Source: JBGLNJ01 sp964353405
GTDB taxonomy: Bacteria > Chloroflexota > Anaerolineae > Fen-1058
DNA: 17,021 nucleotides
Direction: 5' to 3'
Assembly (NCBI GenBank): GCA_964353405.1
Contig: CAYGWJ010000434.1
Span: forward strand, 1-17,021
This document shows, one piece after another, positions 8,276 through 16,097 of the stretch. The translations under genes were made by a program, and so were the position numbers. Position 1 is the first letter of the stretch. The number at the start of each line of letters is the position of its first letter. The notes beneath the pieces are model-generated. The model was not told the DNA's origin, made no database searches, and was given only the letters and a program-made list of their open reading frames with translations.

Positions 8276-9292
8276 ATGGCACGCTTCATGCGTTTAGACG
8301 TCATCAACACAATTCTCGACATTGGCCTCGTGCCATTGTTCTACAACAGCCAGGTCGAAACCGCTGTGGAGATTGTGTCGGCTATAGCCCGTGGCGGCGG
8401 GCGCGTCATCGAGTTCACTAATCGCGGCGAGATGGCCTATCCCGTTTTCACAGAGCTGGTCAAGCATTTCGCCCAGGCCAACCCTTTGGTCATTCTCGGC
8501 GTCGGCTCGGTCATGGACGCGCCGACGGCGGCGCTCTATATGGCAAGTGGCGCTAACTTTATTGTCGGGCCAAACCATAACCCCGAAATCTCGCGCCTGT
8601 GTAACCGGCGCAAGATCGCCTACCTGCCCGGCTGCGCAACCGAGACCGAAATCGCCAACGCCGAAGAAGCCGGCGTGGAAATCGTCAAGATCTTTCCAGG
8701 CGAATCGGCCGGCGGGCCGGGGTTCATCAGCGCGGTGCTCGCGCCGTGCCCGTGGCATCGTCTGCTCCCCACGGGCGGCGTGGACGCGACCGAAGCCAGC
8801 CTCGGCGAGTGGATCAAGGCCGGCGCGGCGGCGGTCGGCCTGGGCAGCAAGCTCATCACGGCGCAATCGGTCAAGGCGCGCGATTTCGACAGCATTGCCA
8901 GCAAGGTGGCGCAGAGCATCAACTGGATTAACAAGGCGCGCGGCGTGCCGCTCTTTTTGGGCGTCGAGCATCTGGGCTTGTACTCGCATCAAGCCAACGC
9001 CGACGAGATCAGCGCCTGGTACGAAAAGACCTTTGGCCTGGCGCGCAAAGAAGGCAACCATTCCTACTTTGTCTCCGGCCCGGGCGCGGGGCGCATCGAG
9101 GTGATGAAAGCGCCGGCCGACACTCGTGTGCACATCGCCGTCCGCGTGTCGAACTTTGAGGCGGCTGTGGCGGCGTTGCAGGCTAAAGGCATCGGGATCA
9201 AGGATGCCAACATCAAGCCCGATTCCAAAGCCGCTTACCTGGATGTCACCGACCCGGACGGCAACCCGATCCATCTCTTGTGGCGGCTTTAA
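8276..9292 (+). CDS. KDPG aldolase-like (Eda family) domain fused to a VOC/glyoxalase-like domain
   Basis: 338 residues. Residues 1 to about 220 form a KDPG/KHG aldolase TIM barrel: VIEFTNRG near the N-terminus, IVKIFPGE with the Schiff-base lysine K138, and LLPTGGV. Residues about 225-338 (GVEHLGLYSHQANADEISAWYE... and a final LDVTDPDGNPIHL) form a vicinal-oxygen-chelate/glyoxalase-like unit. Stand-alone aldolases are about 205-215 residues, so this is a true fusion. It would cleave 2-keto-3-deoxy-(6-phospho)gluconate-type acids to pyruvate plus an aldehyde; the VOC half's role is unknown. ATG 8276 has AAAGGA nine bases upstream; a TTG at 8222 lies within the FAH remnant and is rejected. It fits a uronate or sugar-acid branch of the operon. 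Confidence 0.87.
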   Translation: MARFMRLDVINTILDIGLVPLFYNSQVETAVEIVSAIARGGGRVIEFTNRGEMAYPVFTELVKHFAQANPLVILGVGSVMDAPTAALYMASGANFIVGPNHNPEISRLCNRRKIAYLPGCATETEIANAEEAGVEIVKIFPGESAGGPGFISAVLAPCPWHRLLPTGGVDATEASLGEWIKAGAAAVGLGSKLITAQSVKARDFDSIASKVAQSINWINKARGVPLFLGVEHLGLYSHQANADEISAWYEKTFGLARKEGNHSYFVSGPGAGRIEVMKAPADTRVHIAVRVSNFEAAVAALQAKGIGIKDANIKPDSKAAYLDVTDPDGNPIHLLWRL

Positions 9293-9338
9293 GAAGCCTG
9301 TAGTTTAGGGCCTTGTGCCCGTTCGCCCACGAGGGGCT

Positions 9339-10223
9339 ATGCTACTTTTCAGACAGGCTATGAGTTCGATGCAGTTGCTTGACCTTGTTCGCCGCACACC
9401 TTTGCCGACTCCGTGGAGCGAGGGAGACAACATCCCCTGGCATGAGCCTGGCTTTAGCCAAAGGATGTTGAAAGAGCATCTGTCGCAAGCGCATGATGCC
9501 GCCAGCCGCCGTATCGCCAAGATCGAAAGGCAGGTGAACTGGATTCATAGAAAAGTGTTGCAGGAGCGCGCCACGCGAATTCTCGACCTGGGCTGCGGGC
9601 CTGGGCTGTACACCAGCCGATTCGCCAAGCTAGGACACGCTTGCGTGGGCATTGATTATTCGCCGGCCTCCATCCAATACGCGGCGGAATATGCCTGGCA
9701 AGAGAAGCTTGATTGCCTTTACGCGCAGCAGGACATTCGAGAAGCGAACTATGGCAGCGGCTTTGGGCTGGTCATGCTGATCTTTGGCGAGTTGAACGTC
9801 TTTCGGCCTGCCGATGCAAACCGGATTCTGCGCAAGGCCAACCAGGCGCTCGCCGACGATGGCCTGCTGCTGATCGAGCCGCACAGGCAAGCCGCAGTGC
9901 GCCAGATTGGCGAGCAAGGCAGAACCTGGTATTCATCCGAGGCAGGGCTTTTCTCCGATCGGCCCCACCTTTGCCTCAAGGAAAGCTTTTGGGACTGCGC
10001 CAGCGCAACGGCGACCGTGCGCTATTTCGTCGCGGATGCGCTCACCGGTCATGTTACGCGATACGCGCAGAGTTTCCAGGCCTACACCGATGCCGAGTAT
10101 CAGTCCATGCTAAACGAATGCGGTTTTGACCACGTCGAGTTTTTTCCTTCGCTCATTGGAGTTCAAGATGAAACGTCCGGCGAGCTGATGGCGATGGTAG
10201 CGAAGAAACATTCTCATATTTAG
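9339..10223 (+). CDS. SAM-dependent class I methyltransferase
   Basis: 294 residues of a Rossmann-fold methyltransferase. Motif I is LDLGCGPGLYT, motif II ends in the acidic VGIDYS, and a later LADDGLLLIEPH corresponds to the strand-4/5 region. The N-terminal WSEGDNIPWHEPGFS and LSQAHDAASR are a conserved lead-in for a bacterial group of uncharacterised methyltransferases. Start choice is uncertain: ATG 9339 follows GAGGGG, while ATG 9360 (MSSMQ) has only a weak AGG close upstream and GTG 9315 has nothing convincing. It is transcribed after the aldolase fusion with a short gap. The substrate is unknown. The second copy of the dispersed repeat begins just after its stop. Confidence 0.82.
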   Translation: MLLFRQAMSSMQLLDLVRRTPLPTPWSEGDNIPWHEPGFSQRMLKEHLSQAHDAASRRIAKIERQVNWIHRKVLQERATRILDLGCGPGLYTSRFAKLGHACVGIDYSPASIQYAAEYAWQEKLDCLYAQQDIREANYGSGFGLVMLIFGELNVFRPADANRILRKANQALADDGLLLIEPHRQAAVRQIGEQGRTWYSSEAGLFSDRPHLCLKESFWDCASATATVRYFVADALTGHVTRYAQSFQAYTDAEYQSMLNECGFDHVEFFPSLIGVQDETSGELMAMVAKKHSHI

Positions 10224-10224
10224 A

Positions 10225-10327
10225 AGAGTGATGAAAAAACCACTCTTTCGCCGCAGAGAACGCAAAGAGCGCAAAGAAAACCTAATAGAACTTGGTCCTC
10301 AGCGGCCTCGGCGGTAAAAAGATGGCT
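10225..10327 (+). repeat. Dispersed repeat, copy 2 (~103 bp), intergenic
   Basis: Near-identical to 8025-8129. It begins one base after the methyltransferase stop (agagtgatgaaaa...) and ends in taaaaagatggct before the IolB-like gene. Here it is truly intergenic, which marks copy 1's coding role in the PPC gene as secondary. Confidence 0.88.
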
Positions 10328-10362
10328 CGTTCAGCAGTCTCCTAGCTCAAGGAGTATGTTCC

Positions 10363-11181
10363 ATGTCCACCTATTTTGAACCCGTCCCCAATGCGCAGGG
10401 CTTGAACCGCCTGCCCTCGAACCCGTGCAAGCTGCTCGACATGCAACTGCTCGTCCTGGCCGATGGCGCAAGCTATGAGGCCAACACGGGCGACCGTGAG
10501 ATCTGTGCCGTGCTGATGGGCGGCAAAGGCTCATTCACTGTGAACGACCGGAAATTCGCCAACGTCGGCGGGCGGCCCAATGTGTTCTCTGGCAAGCCGC
10601 ACTCGGTCTACATCCCGTGTCAGTCCAGTTACACCATCGCCGCGCACGGGCGATTAGAAGCCGCCCTCACCAGCGCGCCGAGCGACCTGGTCACTGCGCC
10701 TTACGTCATCGGGCCAGACAAGGTCACAACCGGCGTGTGGGGCGCGGCCAACTTTGCTCGCAACTTTTTTCAAATCCTCACGCTGGCCGGTCAGCCCGAC
10801 CTGCCCGCCAAGCGGCTCATCGTCGGCGAGACGTACATGCCCTCTGGCAATTGGAGCACCTACCCGCCCCACAAGCACGAAAAGGACGACCTGCCGCGCG
10901 AGGCTTTTCACGAGGAAATGTATTTCTTCAAGGTCAGTCCGGCGGATGGCTTTGGCCTGCTGCGCCATTACACGGATGATGCCGATGCCGCTTACGTCAT
11001 TCGCGACAATACCATCCTGATGGCCCCCAAGGGTTATCACACGACGGTCAGCGCGCCGGGATACTCGACGTATTTCCTGTGGTTCCTGGCGGGCAACCAT
11101 CGCATCCAGGCGACGGTTGACGACCCGGCGCTGGCCTGGGTCGCACGCACCGTGCCAATGCTCAAGGCATTGGGACACTAA
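10363..11181 (+). CDS. iolB: 5-deoxy-glucuronate isomerase-like protein (IolB family)
   Basis: 272 residues, the usual IolB length (about 265-275), a bicupin that isomerises 5-deoxy-D-glucuronate to 2-deoxy-5-keto-gluconate in myo-inositol breakdown. The C-terminal cupin carries YPPHKHEKD, then HEEMYFFK, and KGYHTTVSAPGYSTYFLW, the metal-binding set of the family. AAGGAG lies eight bases before the ATG. No other iol genes are in the window, so it may serve a related uronate/keto-acid isomerisation. It is followed nine bases later by a hydrolase gene. Confidence 0.87.
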   Translation: MSTYFEPVPNAQGLNRLPSNPCKLLDMQLLVLADGASYEANTGDREICAVLMGGKGSFTVNDRKFANVGGRPNVFSGKPHSVYIPCQSSYTIAAHGRLEAALTSAPSDLVTAPYVIGPDKVTTGVWGAANFARNFFQILTLAGQPDLPAKRLIVGETYMPSGNWSTYPPHKHEKDDLPREAFHEEMYFFKVSPADGFGLLRHYTDDADAAYVIRDNTILMAPKGYHTTVSAPGYSTYFLWFLAGNHRIQATVDDPALAWVARTVPMLKALGH

Positions 11182-11189
11182 CCCTCACC

Positions 11190-12248
11190 ATGCCTGATTC
11201 TATTCCTCAAGAGCATCTCTCAACGCTGGCCTACCTGTGGCGACAATACGAGGCCCAGCCGCGCCAACTGGCTTTCCGCGCGCAAACGCTGGATCAATGG
11301 CGTGCCTGGCGTGATGCGCTGCGCGCTGCGCTGACCGGGTGCCTGGGAGGATTTCCAGCCGACCGGTGCGAGTTGGAGGTGCAAGTCGTCGAGGTCGTCG
11401 AGGAACAAGACTATCGCCGCGAAAAGGTCCTGTTCTACAGCGAGCCAGGTGTAGTCGTGCCATGCTACGTGCTCATCCCTCGAACCGCCTCGCCGCCCTA
11501 TCGCCCGGTGATTGCCTTGCACGGGCACGGCAGCGATGGGGCGCGCCTGGTCTTGGGGCTGGCTCAAGGCGAAGAAGAGCAGGCGCACCTGCGCGACCTC
11601 AACTATGACTATGGGCGTCAACTGGCCCAACGTGGCTTTATGGTTTTTGTGCCGGTCCAGCGCGATCTGGGCGAACGGAAGGAATCCGCGTCCGCTTTCC
11701 GAACGGACTCGGGCGTATGGGAGAAATCGTGCCAGATGGCCTCGCTGGTGGGGCTGCTGATGGGCAAGTCCCTGGCGGGTCTGCGCGCCTGGGATGTGAT
11801 GCGCACCGTTGACTATATTCGCTCACGGCCAGAGCCTTTGACCCGCGGGGTCGGCTGCCTGGGCCTTTCGGGCGGCGGCGTGGTGACCCTGTACGCGGCC
11901 GCCCTGGACGACCGCCTGAGCGCCGTCGTCATCTGCGGAGCCTTGTGCACTTGGCGCGCTTCGATCATGGCGATAGAACATTGCCCGGATAACTATGTGC
12001 CGGGCCTCCTTCGTTACGCCGAGGCGGGTGATGTGGCCGGTCTCATCGCTCCGCGTCCACTCCTGGTTCAACACGGGACCGAGGACCCGATCTTTCCCAT
12101 CGAAGGAGTGCGCCGAGCTTATCACGACCTTGCTCGCGTTTATTCGCTCTTGGGCTGTCCCGAGCGTTTGGAGCTTGATACATTTACAGGCGGCCATCGC
12201 TTTGGCGGAGGGAAAGCTTTCTCCTGGCTCGACCGGTGGCTCGTCTAG
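11190..12248 (+). CDS. Alpha/beta-hydrolase (acetyl-xylan-esterase / dienelactone-hydrolase-like)
   Basis: 352 residues. The central part from about residue 105 (ALHGHGSDG, the oxyanion-hole turn) has the alpha/beta-hydrolase core. The nucleophile elbow GLSGGG places S227, followed by D299 in HGTEDPIFP and H336 in GGHRF, a complete triad. An N-terminal helical segment of about 90 residues precedes the core, as in the Abhydrolase_7-type esterases often seen with glycosidases. No signal peptide is evident. The ATG lies eight bases after the IolB-like stop with no strong ribosome-binding site, implying coupling. It is the last gene before the terminator. A deacetylase of carbohydrate esters is a reasonable guess; the substrate is unproven. 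Confidence 0.84.
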   Translation: MPDSIPQEHLSTLAYLWRQYEAQPRQLAFRAQTLDQWRAWRDALRAALTGCLGGFPADRCELEVQVVEVVEEQDYRREKVLFYSEPGVVVPCYVLIPRTASPPYRPVIALHGHGSDGARLVLGLAQGEEEQAHLRDLNYDYGRQLAQRGFMVFVPVQRDLGERKESASAFRTDSGVWEKSCQMASLVGLLMGKSLAGLRAWDVMRTVDYIRSRPEPLTRGVGCLGLSGGGVVTLYAAALDDRLSAVVICGALCTWRASIMAIEHCPDNYVPGLLRYAEAGDVAGLIAPRPLLVQHGTEDPIFPIEGVRRAYHDLARVYSLLGCPERLELDTFTGGHRFGGGKAFSWLDRWLV

Positions 12249-12272
12249 AGGGATGACACCAAAGAGTAACAC

Positions 12273-12308
12273 GGGCCGTGGGGCTGACACCCTGCGGCCC
12301 TTTTGTTT
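12273..12308 (+). terminator. Rho-independent terminator closing the catabolic cluster
   Basis: Stem GGGCCG (12273-12278) pairs with CGGCCC (12295-12300), with an inner GGG/CCC extension, and is followed by TTTTGTTT. It lies 25 bases after the hydrolase stop and separates the operon from the DGR locus. Confidence 0.85.
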
Positions 12309-12386
12309 GATGCTGTCTTCTGTGAGGCGAATCTCGTGGGGCATTGAATTACACTAATGCAGACATAAATTTCTCCTCGACGCTAT

Positions 12387-12415
12387 TTGACAAGCATTCC
12401 TGTTGGGAATAGAAT
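12387..12415 (+). promoter_or_regulatory. Sigma70-type promoter for the DGR variable-protein gene
   Basis: TTGACA (12387-12392), a 17-base spacer and TAGAAT (12410-12415): a perfect -35 and a five-of-six -10. Transcription would start near 12421, giving a ~30-base leader with GGAGG (12444-12448) five bases before ATG 12454. Confidence 0.8.
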
Positions 12416-12453
12416 CTCTACAATCTGGTTCTTTCTTCACGCTGGAGGCTCTC

Positions 12454-15400
12454 ATGTCAGACACAACTCAAGCTGTTGGCCCCAACTCCGTTGGCCTCAT
12501 CCCCGATCAACTCTTGAGCAACATCAAGAAAGGCGACTGTGTGCTCTTTCTGGGAGCCGATTTGCCTCTAGGATATGAAGGTGCGCCGCCTTCTCGCCCT
12601 GAATTGGCACAAGCCCTCGCCAAGCAATATGACCTGCCGCCTGATCGTTCTTGGCCGGAAACAGTTCAGGGCTATCTGGATCGGTTCGGCAATGGCCGTG
12701 GGGGACTGATCGCCTTTCTACGCAATCACCTGGCTGGCCCCGATGTGCGCCCTGGCCCCACCCACCATGCCATTGCCTGCGCCGGATTCCGCGCGATTGT
12801 GACGGCGTGGTACGACGAGTTGCTGGAACAGGCGTTGCGCGACGCCGGCTGCCGCGTCACTCGTGTGGTGCGTGATAGACCTCAGACCGACGTACAGGAA
12901 GGTGAACGCGAGGTCGTTGTGGTCAAACTGTATGGCTGCCTCAGCGATGACGAGTCGTTGGTATTGAGCGCCCGCGACCACAAGAGGCTAATCTTGGTAC
13001 TCGGACGCAAGTTGGAAGCGGTGACTGGCTTTTTCCAAAAGGGCCCACCGCTCATTATCGGTTTTGACCTGAAGGATGAGACACCGGGTTTTCTTCTTGA
13101 AGTAGTTTTGAATGACAAGGTCGAGCAAGACAGCCAGGTTTTTGCTGTGTGGCCCAAGCCTCTTGATGCCACGCAAACGATTTGGACTGGCGAAGATGTT
13201 TGTTTGATTCCAGCCCAGACAACTCTTTTTCTCGAACAGTTGCCTGCTGTCATCTTTGGCGTCAAAGGCGAGATCCGCGTTTACCGGCCGCCGTGGAAGT
13301 TCCTGGACTATTATACGCAGAAGGATACGGATATCTTTTGTGGGCGCGACGCCGAAAGCCAGATTGTGGCCCGCTTGATTCTGTCTTACCGGCTATTCAC
13401 GCTATTCGGGCCTTCGGGCGCCGGCAAGACTTCGCTGCTCCTGGCGGGCGTGCTGCCACGGCTGAAAGCTGAGGGCTACCAGTCCGTACTCGTGCGCGTG
13501 TTCGACGACCCGCTGCTGGCGATACGCAAAGCAGTTGCCGAATGGGTGGGGCGCACTGCTGACTGGAATGTCGGGGACAACCTGCGTGCCTTTATAAACG
13601 CCGTCCTCAGAACAGGTACTCCAACCGTTGAGCCAGCCTCGCCGCCTCCGCAGCAAGAAAATCAGCCGGCCAGTGACCGCGCTCGATTGCGTCAGGTCTT
13701 GGTTGATCGTTTCACCATGGAAGAACTACGCACGCTGTGTTTCGAGTTGTATGTGGACTATGACCTACTTGCGGGCGAGACCAAAGATGGCAAGGCCAGA
13801 GAACTGATCATATATCTTGAAAGCCGCAACCGACTTGACGAGTTGGTTCCAGTCGGTCGGCGCACGCGGCCAGACATTGCCTGGGATGATTTAACCTGTG
13901 CCGAGACGCAGCAGGTTGTATCTGACCGGCTGGTGGTGGTGCTCGACCAGTTCGAGGAATTTTTCCTGCGCCTAGACCCCGCCCGCCACGCAGATTTTTT
14001 CCGTGAGCTGGCCGATACGCTGGACAAGCCCGAGCGCGATGTGCGCTTTGTGCTCAGCCTGCGCGAGGATTACCTGGCGCATCTGGCCGAGGCACGCACG
14101 TTCTTGCCCGATGTTTTTGCCAATAGCATTCGGCTTTCAGTCCTAGACCGGGACCATGCGCGTGTCGCCATCGCCGAGCCGGCCGCTCGCGCGGGTGTGA
14201 CGGTGGAGCCAGAGTTGGTAGATGCGCTCGTCGGCGCGGCTTCCCTCGCTCATGTTGGGGCGCTTCGCGGGGCCGGCGGAGAGGGTTCGAGCGGTGACCT
14301 CGTTGAGGCCGATGGGCGCGTGCCGCCGACGGCGCTGCAAATCGTGCTCGACCGGCTGTACCGCGAGGCGCTGCCAAAAGGACACAATCCTAAAAACCCG
14401 CCGCCGCCCGGTGTGCGCCTCACGCTGGCAGCCTACAGTGCTATTCACTGTATGGTGGGACAGGGCGAAGAGGTGCGCGAGGTGCAGGGCGCGCAGGCGA
14501 TTCTGGCCGGTTACGTGAACGAGGGCCTGGAGCGATTGCCCGATCTCAAGCGCGAAGATGACAAGACGCCGCTAGGTGCCGACAAGGAACTGGGCCGCGA
14601 AATCCTCAAGGTGATGGTCACGAGCCAGAATACCAAGTCCGTAGTGACGCACGAGGAATTGCTGGCCGGGCTGGACGAGGCAGGCGTGATCGAGCGCAGC
14701 AACTCGCGCGACCAGGGGCGCGTGGAAGACACACGCCTGGGATTGGAGCGCGTGCGGCTGGTGCGCAGCCTGGAGCATAATAACGTCGCGTATTACGAGC
14801 TGGCGCACGATCACCTAGCGGCGGCGATTGCTGCGTGGTTCAGCCAGGAAGAAATGCACATCAAGGTGGCCCGCGAGGTGATGCGCAGCCAGATGGACAA
14901 CTGGCTGCGCACGGGCAAAAAGCTCCTCATCTCGCTGGAAGCGCTCACGCTGATCCACGAGCGGCGCGCTAACCTGCGCCGATTGACGCAAGACGAACTC
15001 GAACTGATCTTGCGTTCGGCGATGGCGGCCAATTATGAGGTGCCCTACTGGCGCGACCATGCGCCCGCCATCGTTGGTAAGGTGGAACAAGAATTGTTCG
15101 ATGGCCTTCAAAGCGAGAACCGGCAGGCGGTCTCTGGACTGGTCGCGCTGGCTTCGCCCTCAATTATCAAAAAGCTAACGGGACTGGTCGAGGCCGATTT
15201 CGCAGATGCGCCTGTGACCTGGGTAGACCACAAAGGGAAAAAACAATCAGTGCGCCGCACGTTGCTCAACTTGACCGCGCTGCGCCAGCGACAAGCTGTA
15301 CTGGCTTTGACCAAGATGGTGTTGCCCGAAGCGACCGAGGCGCTGACGCAGTGGACGCCGCCCGGCATGATTTTGATTCCGGCCGGCCCGTTCACGATGG

Positions 15401-16095
15401 GCAGCACTGAATTAAGCCACGAAGGGCCGGTGCACGAGGTCTGGCTGGATGCGTTCTGGATTGATCGTTACCCGGTGACGAACGCACAGTGGGCAGCCTT
15501 TATCGCCAGCCAAACGTGGGAGCGGCGCGAGTTGTGGACCGAGGCAGGCTGGGAATGGAGACAGAGCAAGTCGCCTGAACCCGATGAGTGGGACAAGAAC
15601 AAAAGGAAACTGGATCACCCGGTGAGGTACATTACCTGGTATGCAGCTCTGGCATTTGCACGTTGGGCGGGCAAAAGCTTATTGAGTGAAGCACAGTGGG
15701 AAAAGGCCGCACGCGGCACGGACGGACGCCGCTATCCATGGGGGGGCGAGTTCGACAAAAGCAAGTGCAATACGAGCGCGTCTGGTGAGGGCGACACGAC
15801 GCCCGTGGGTAAGTACAGTCCCAGAGGCGATAGCCCTTATGGCGTGGTAGATATGTCTGGGAATGTTTGGGAGTGGTGTTGTAACCTCAATGTTCCCTAT
15901 CCCTACAAAGCAGACGATGGCCGGCAAGTGTTAGAAGGAACTGGAAGTCGGGTGCTGCGTGGCGGGTCGTTCTACTACGATGAGGACTACGCCCGCGCGA
16001 CGTACCGCAACAGCAACACGCCCAACGACGAATGGAACGACGATGGGTTTCGGTGTGGGGTGGGTGGTGTGGCGTTCCCTATCTCTCTCAAATAG
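12454..16095 (+). CDS. DGR target: SIR2-like / STAND NTPase / FGE-sulfatase (C-type lectin fold) variable protein
   Basis: A 1213-residue NLR-like protein. Residues ~20-215 resemble a SIR2 domain (VLFLGAD at 30-36; WYDELLE near 119; KLYG near 160), but the usual asparagine and histidine positions read W119 and Y160. An nSTAND-like NTPase follows, with Walker A GPSGAGKT (K325), Walker B VVVLDQFEE (D498, E501/E502) and LREDY with R537. Between the Walker motifs, residues ~411-465 look like a death-like/effector-associated helical domain. A winged-helix/helical region runs to ~960. From ~968, MILIPAGPFTMGS, GNVWEWC, LRGGSF and GFRC (C1201) mark an FGE-sulfatase domain with a C-type lectin fold, carrying the variable region. 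The start at 12454 is set by GGAGG and the promoter; a TTG at 12403 lies between -35 and -10. Inferred role: immune or recognition receptor. Confidence 0.93.
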   Translation: MSDTTQAVGPNSVGLIPDQLLSNIKKGDCVLFLGADLPLGYEGAPPSRPELAQALAKQYDLPPDRSWPETVQGYLDRFGNGRGGLIAFLRNHLAGPDVRPGPTHHAIACAGFRAIVTAWYDELLEQALRDAGCRVTRVVRDRPQTDVQEGEREVVVVKLYGCLSDDESLVLSARDHKRLILVLGRKLEAVTGFFQKGPPLIIGFDLKDETPGFLLEVVLNDKVEQDSQVFAVWPKPLDATQTIWTGEDVCLIPAQTTLFLEQLPAVIFGVKGEIRVYRPPWKFLDYYTQKDTDIFCGRDAESQIVARLILSYRLFTLFGPSGAGKTSLLLAGVLPRLKAEGYQSVLVRVFDDPLLAIRKAVAEWVGRTADWNVGDNLRAFINAVLRTGTPTVEPASPPPQQENQPASDRARLRQVLVDRFTMEELRTLCFELYVDYDLLAGETKDGKARELIIYLESRNRLDELVPVGRRTRPDIAWDDLTCAETQQVVSDRLVVVLDQFEEFFLRLDPARHADFFRELADTLDKPERDVRFVLSLREDYLAHLAEARTFLPDVFANSIRLSVLDRDHARVAIAEPAARAGVTVEPELVDALVGAASLAHVGALRGAGGEGSSGDLVEADGRVPPTALQIVLDRLYREALPKGHNPKNPPPPGVRLTLAAYSAIHCMVGQGEEVREVQGAQAILAGYVNEGLERLPDLKREDDKTPLGADKELGREILKVMVTSQNTKSVVTHEELLAGLDEAGVIERSNSRDQGRVEDTRLGLERVRLVRSLEHNNVAYYELAHDHLAAAIAAWFSQEEMHIKVAREVMRSQMDNWLRTGKKLLISLEALTLIHERRANLRRLTQDELELILRSAMAANYEVPYWRDHAPAIVGKVEQELFDGLQSENRQAVSGLVALASPSIIKKLTGLVEADFADAPVTWVDHKGKKQSVRRTLLNLTALRQRQAVLALTKMVLPEATEALTQWTPPGMILIPAGPFTMGSTELSHEGPVHEVWLDAFWIDRYPVTNAQWAAFIASQTWERRELWTEAGWEWRQSKSPEPDEWDKNKRKLDHPVRYITWYAALAFARWAGKSLLSEAQWEKAARGTDGRRYPWGGEFDKSKCNTSASGEGDTTPVGKYSPRGDSPYGVVDMSGNVWEWCCNLNVPYPYKADDGRQVLEGTGSRVLRGGSFYYDEDYARATYRNSNTPNDEWNDDGFRCGVGGVAFPISLK
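15947..16078 (+). repeat. DGR variable region (VR)
   Basis: A 132-bp segment at the 3' end of the FGE-like domain matching 16596-16727 at 123 of 132 positions with no gaps. All nine differences (15973, 15976, 15979, 15984, 15988, 16013, 16027, 16039, 16042) fall on adenines of the template. Eight change the protein: N to Y (residues 1174, 1175, 1179), N to D (1176, 1192, 1196, 1197) and N to S (1187). The first 26 and last 36 bases are identical to the TR. Homology fades after 16078, where the IMH/IMH* difference is expected. Confidence 0.97.
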
Positions 16096-16097
16096 TT

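Noticed and set aside
9285..9298. Possible terminator hairpin GGCTT/AAGCC after the aldolase
   Set aside because: Only 5 bp and no T-run; the methyltransferase follows closely on the same strand.
8025..10327. CRISPR array or IS ends
   Set aside because: Only two copies 2.2 kb apart, no regular spacers, and no transposase or terminal inverted repeats.
12403..12453. Upstream TTG start extending the variable protein by 17 residues
   Set aside because: It falls between the -35 and -10 boxes of a strong promoter, upstream of the expected transcript start; ATG 12454 has GGAGG at good spacing.
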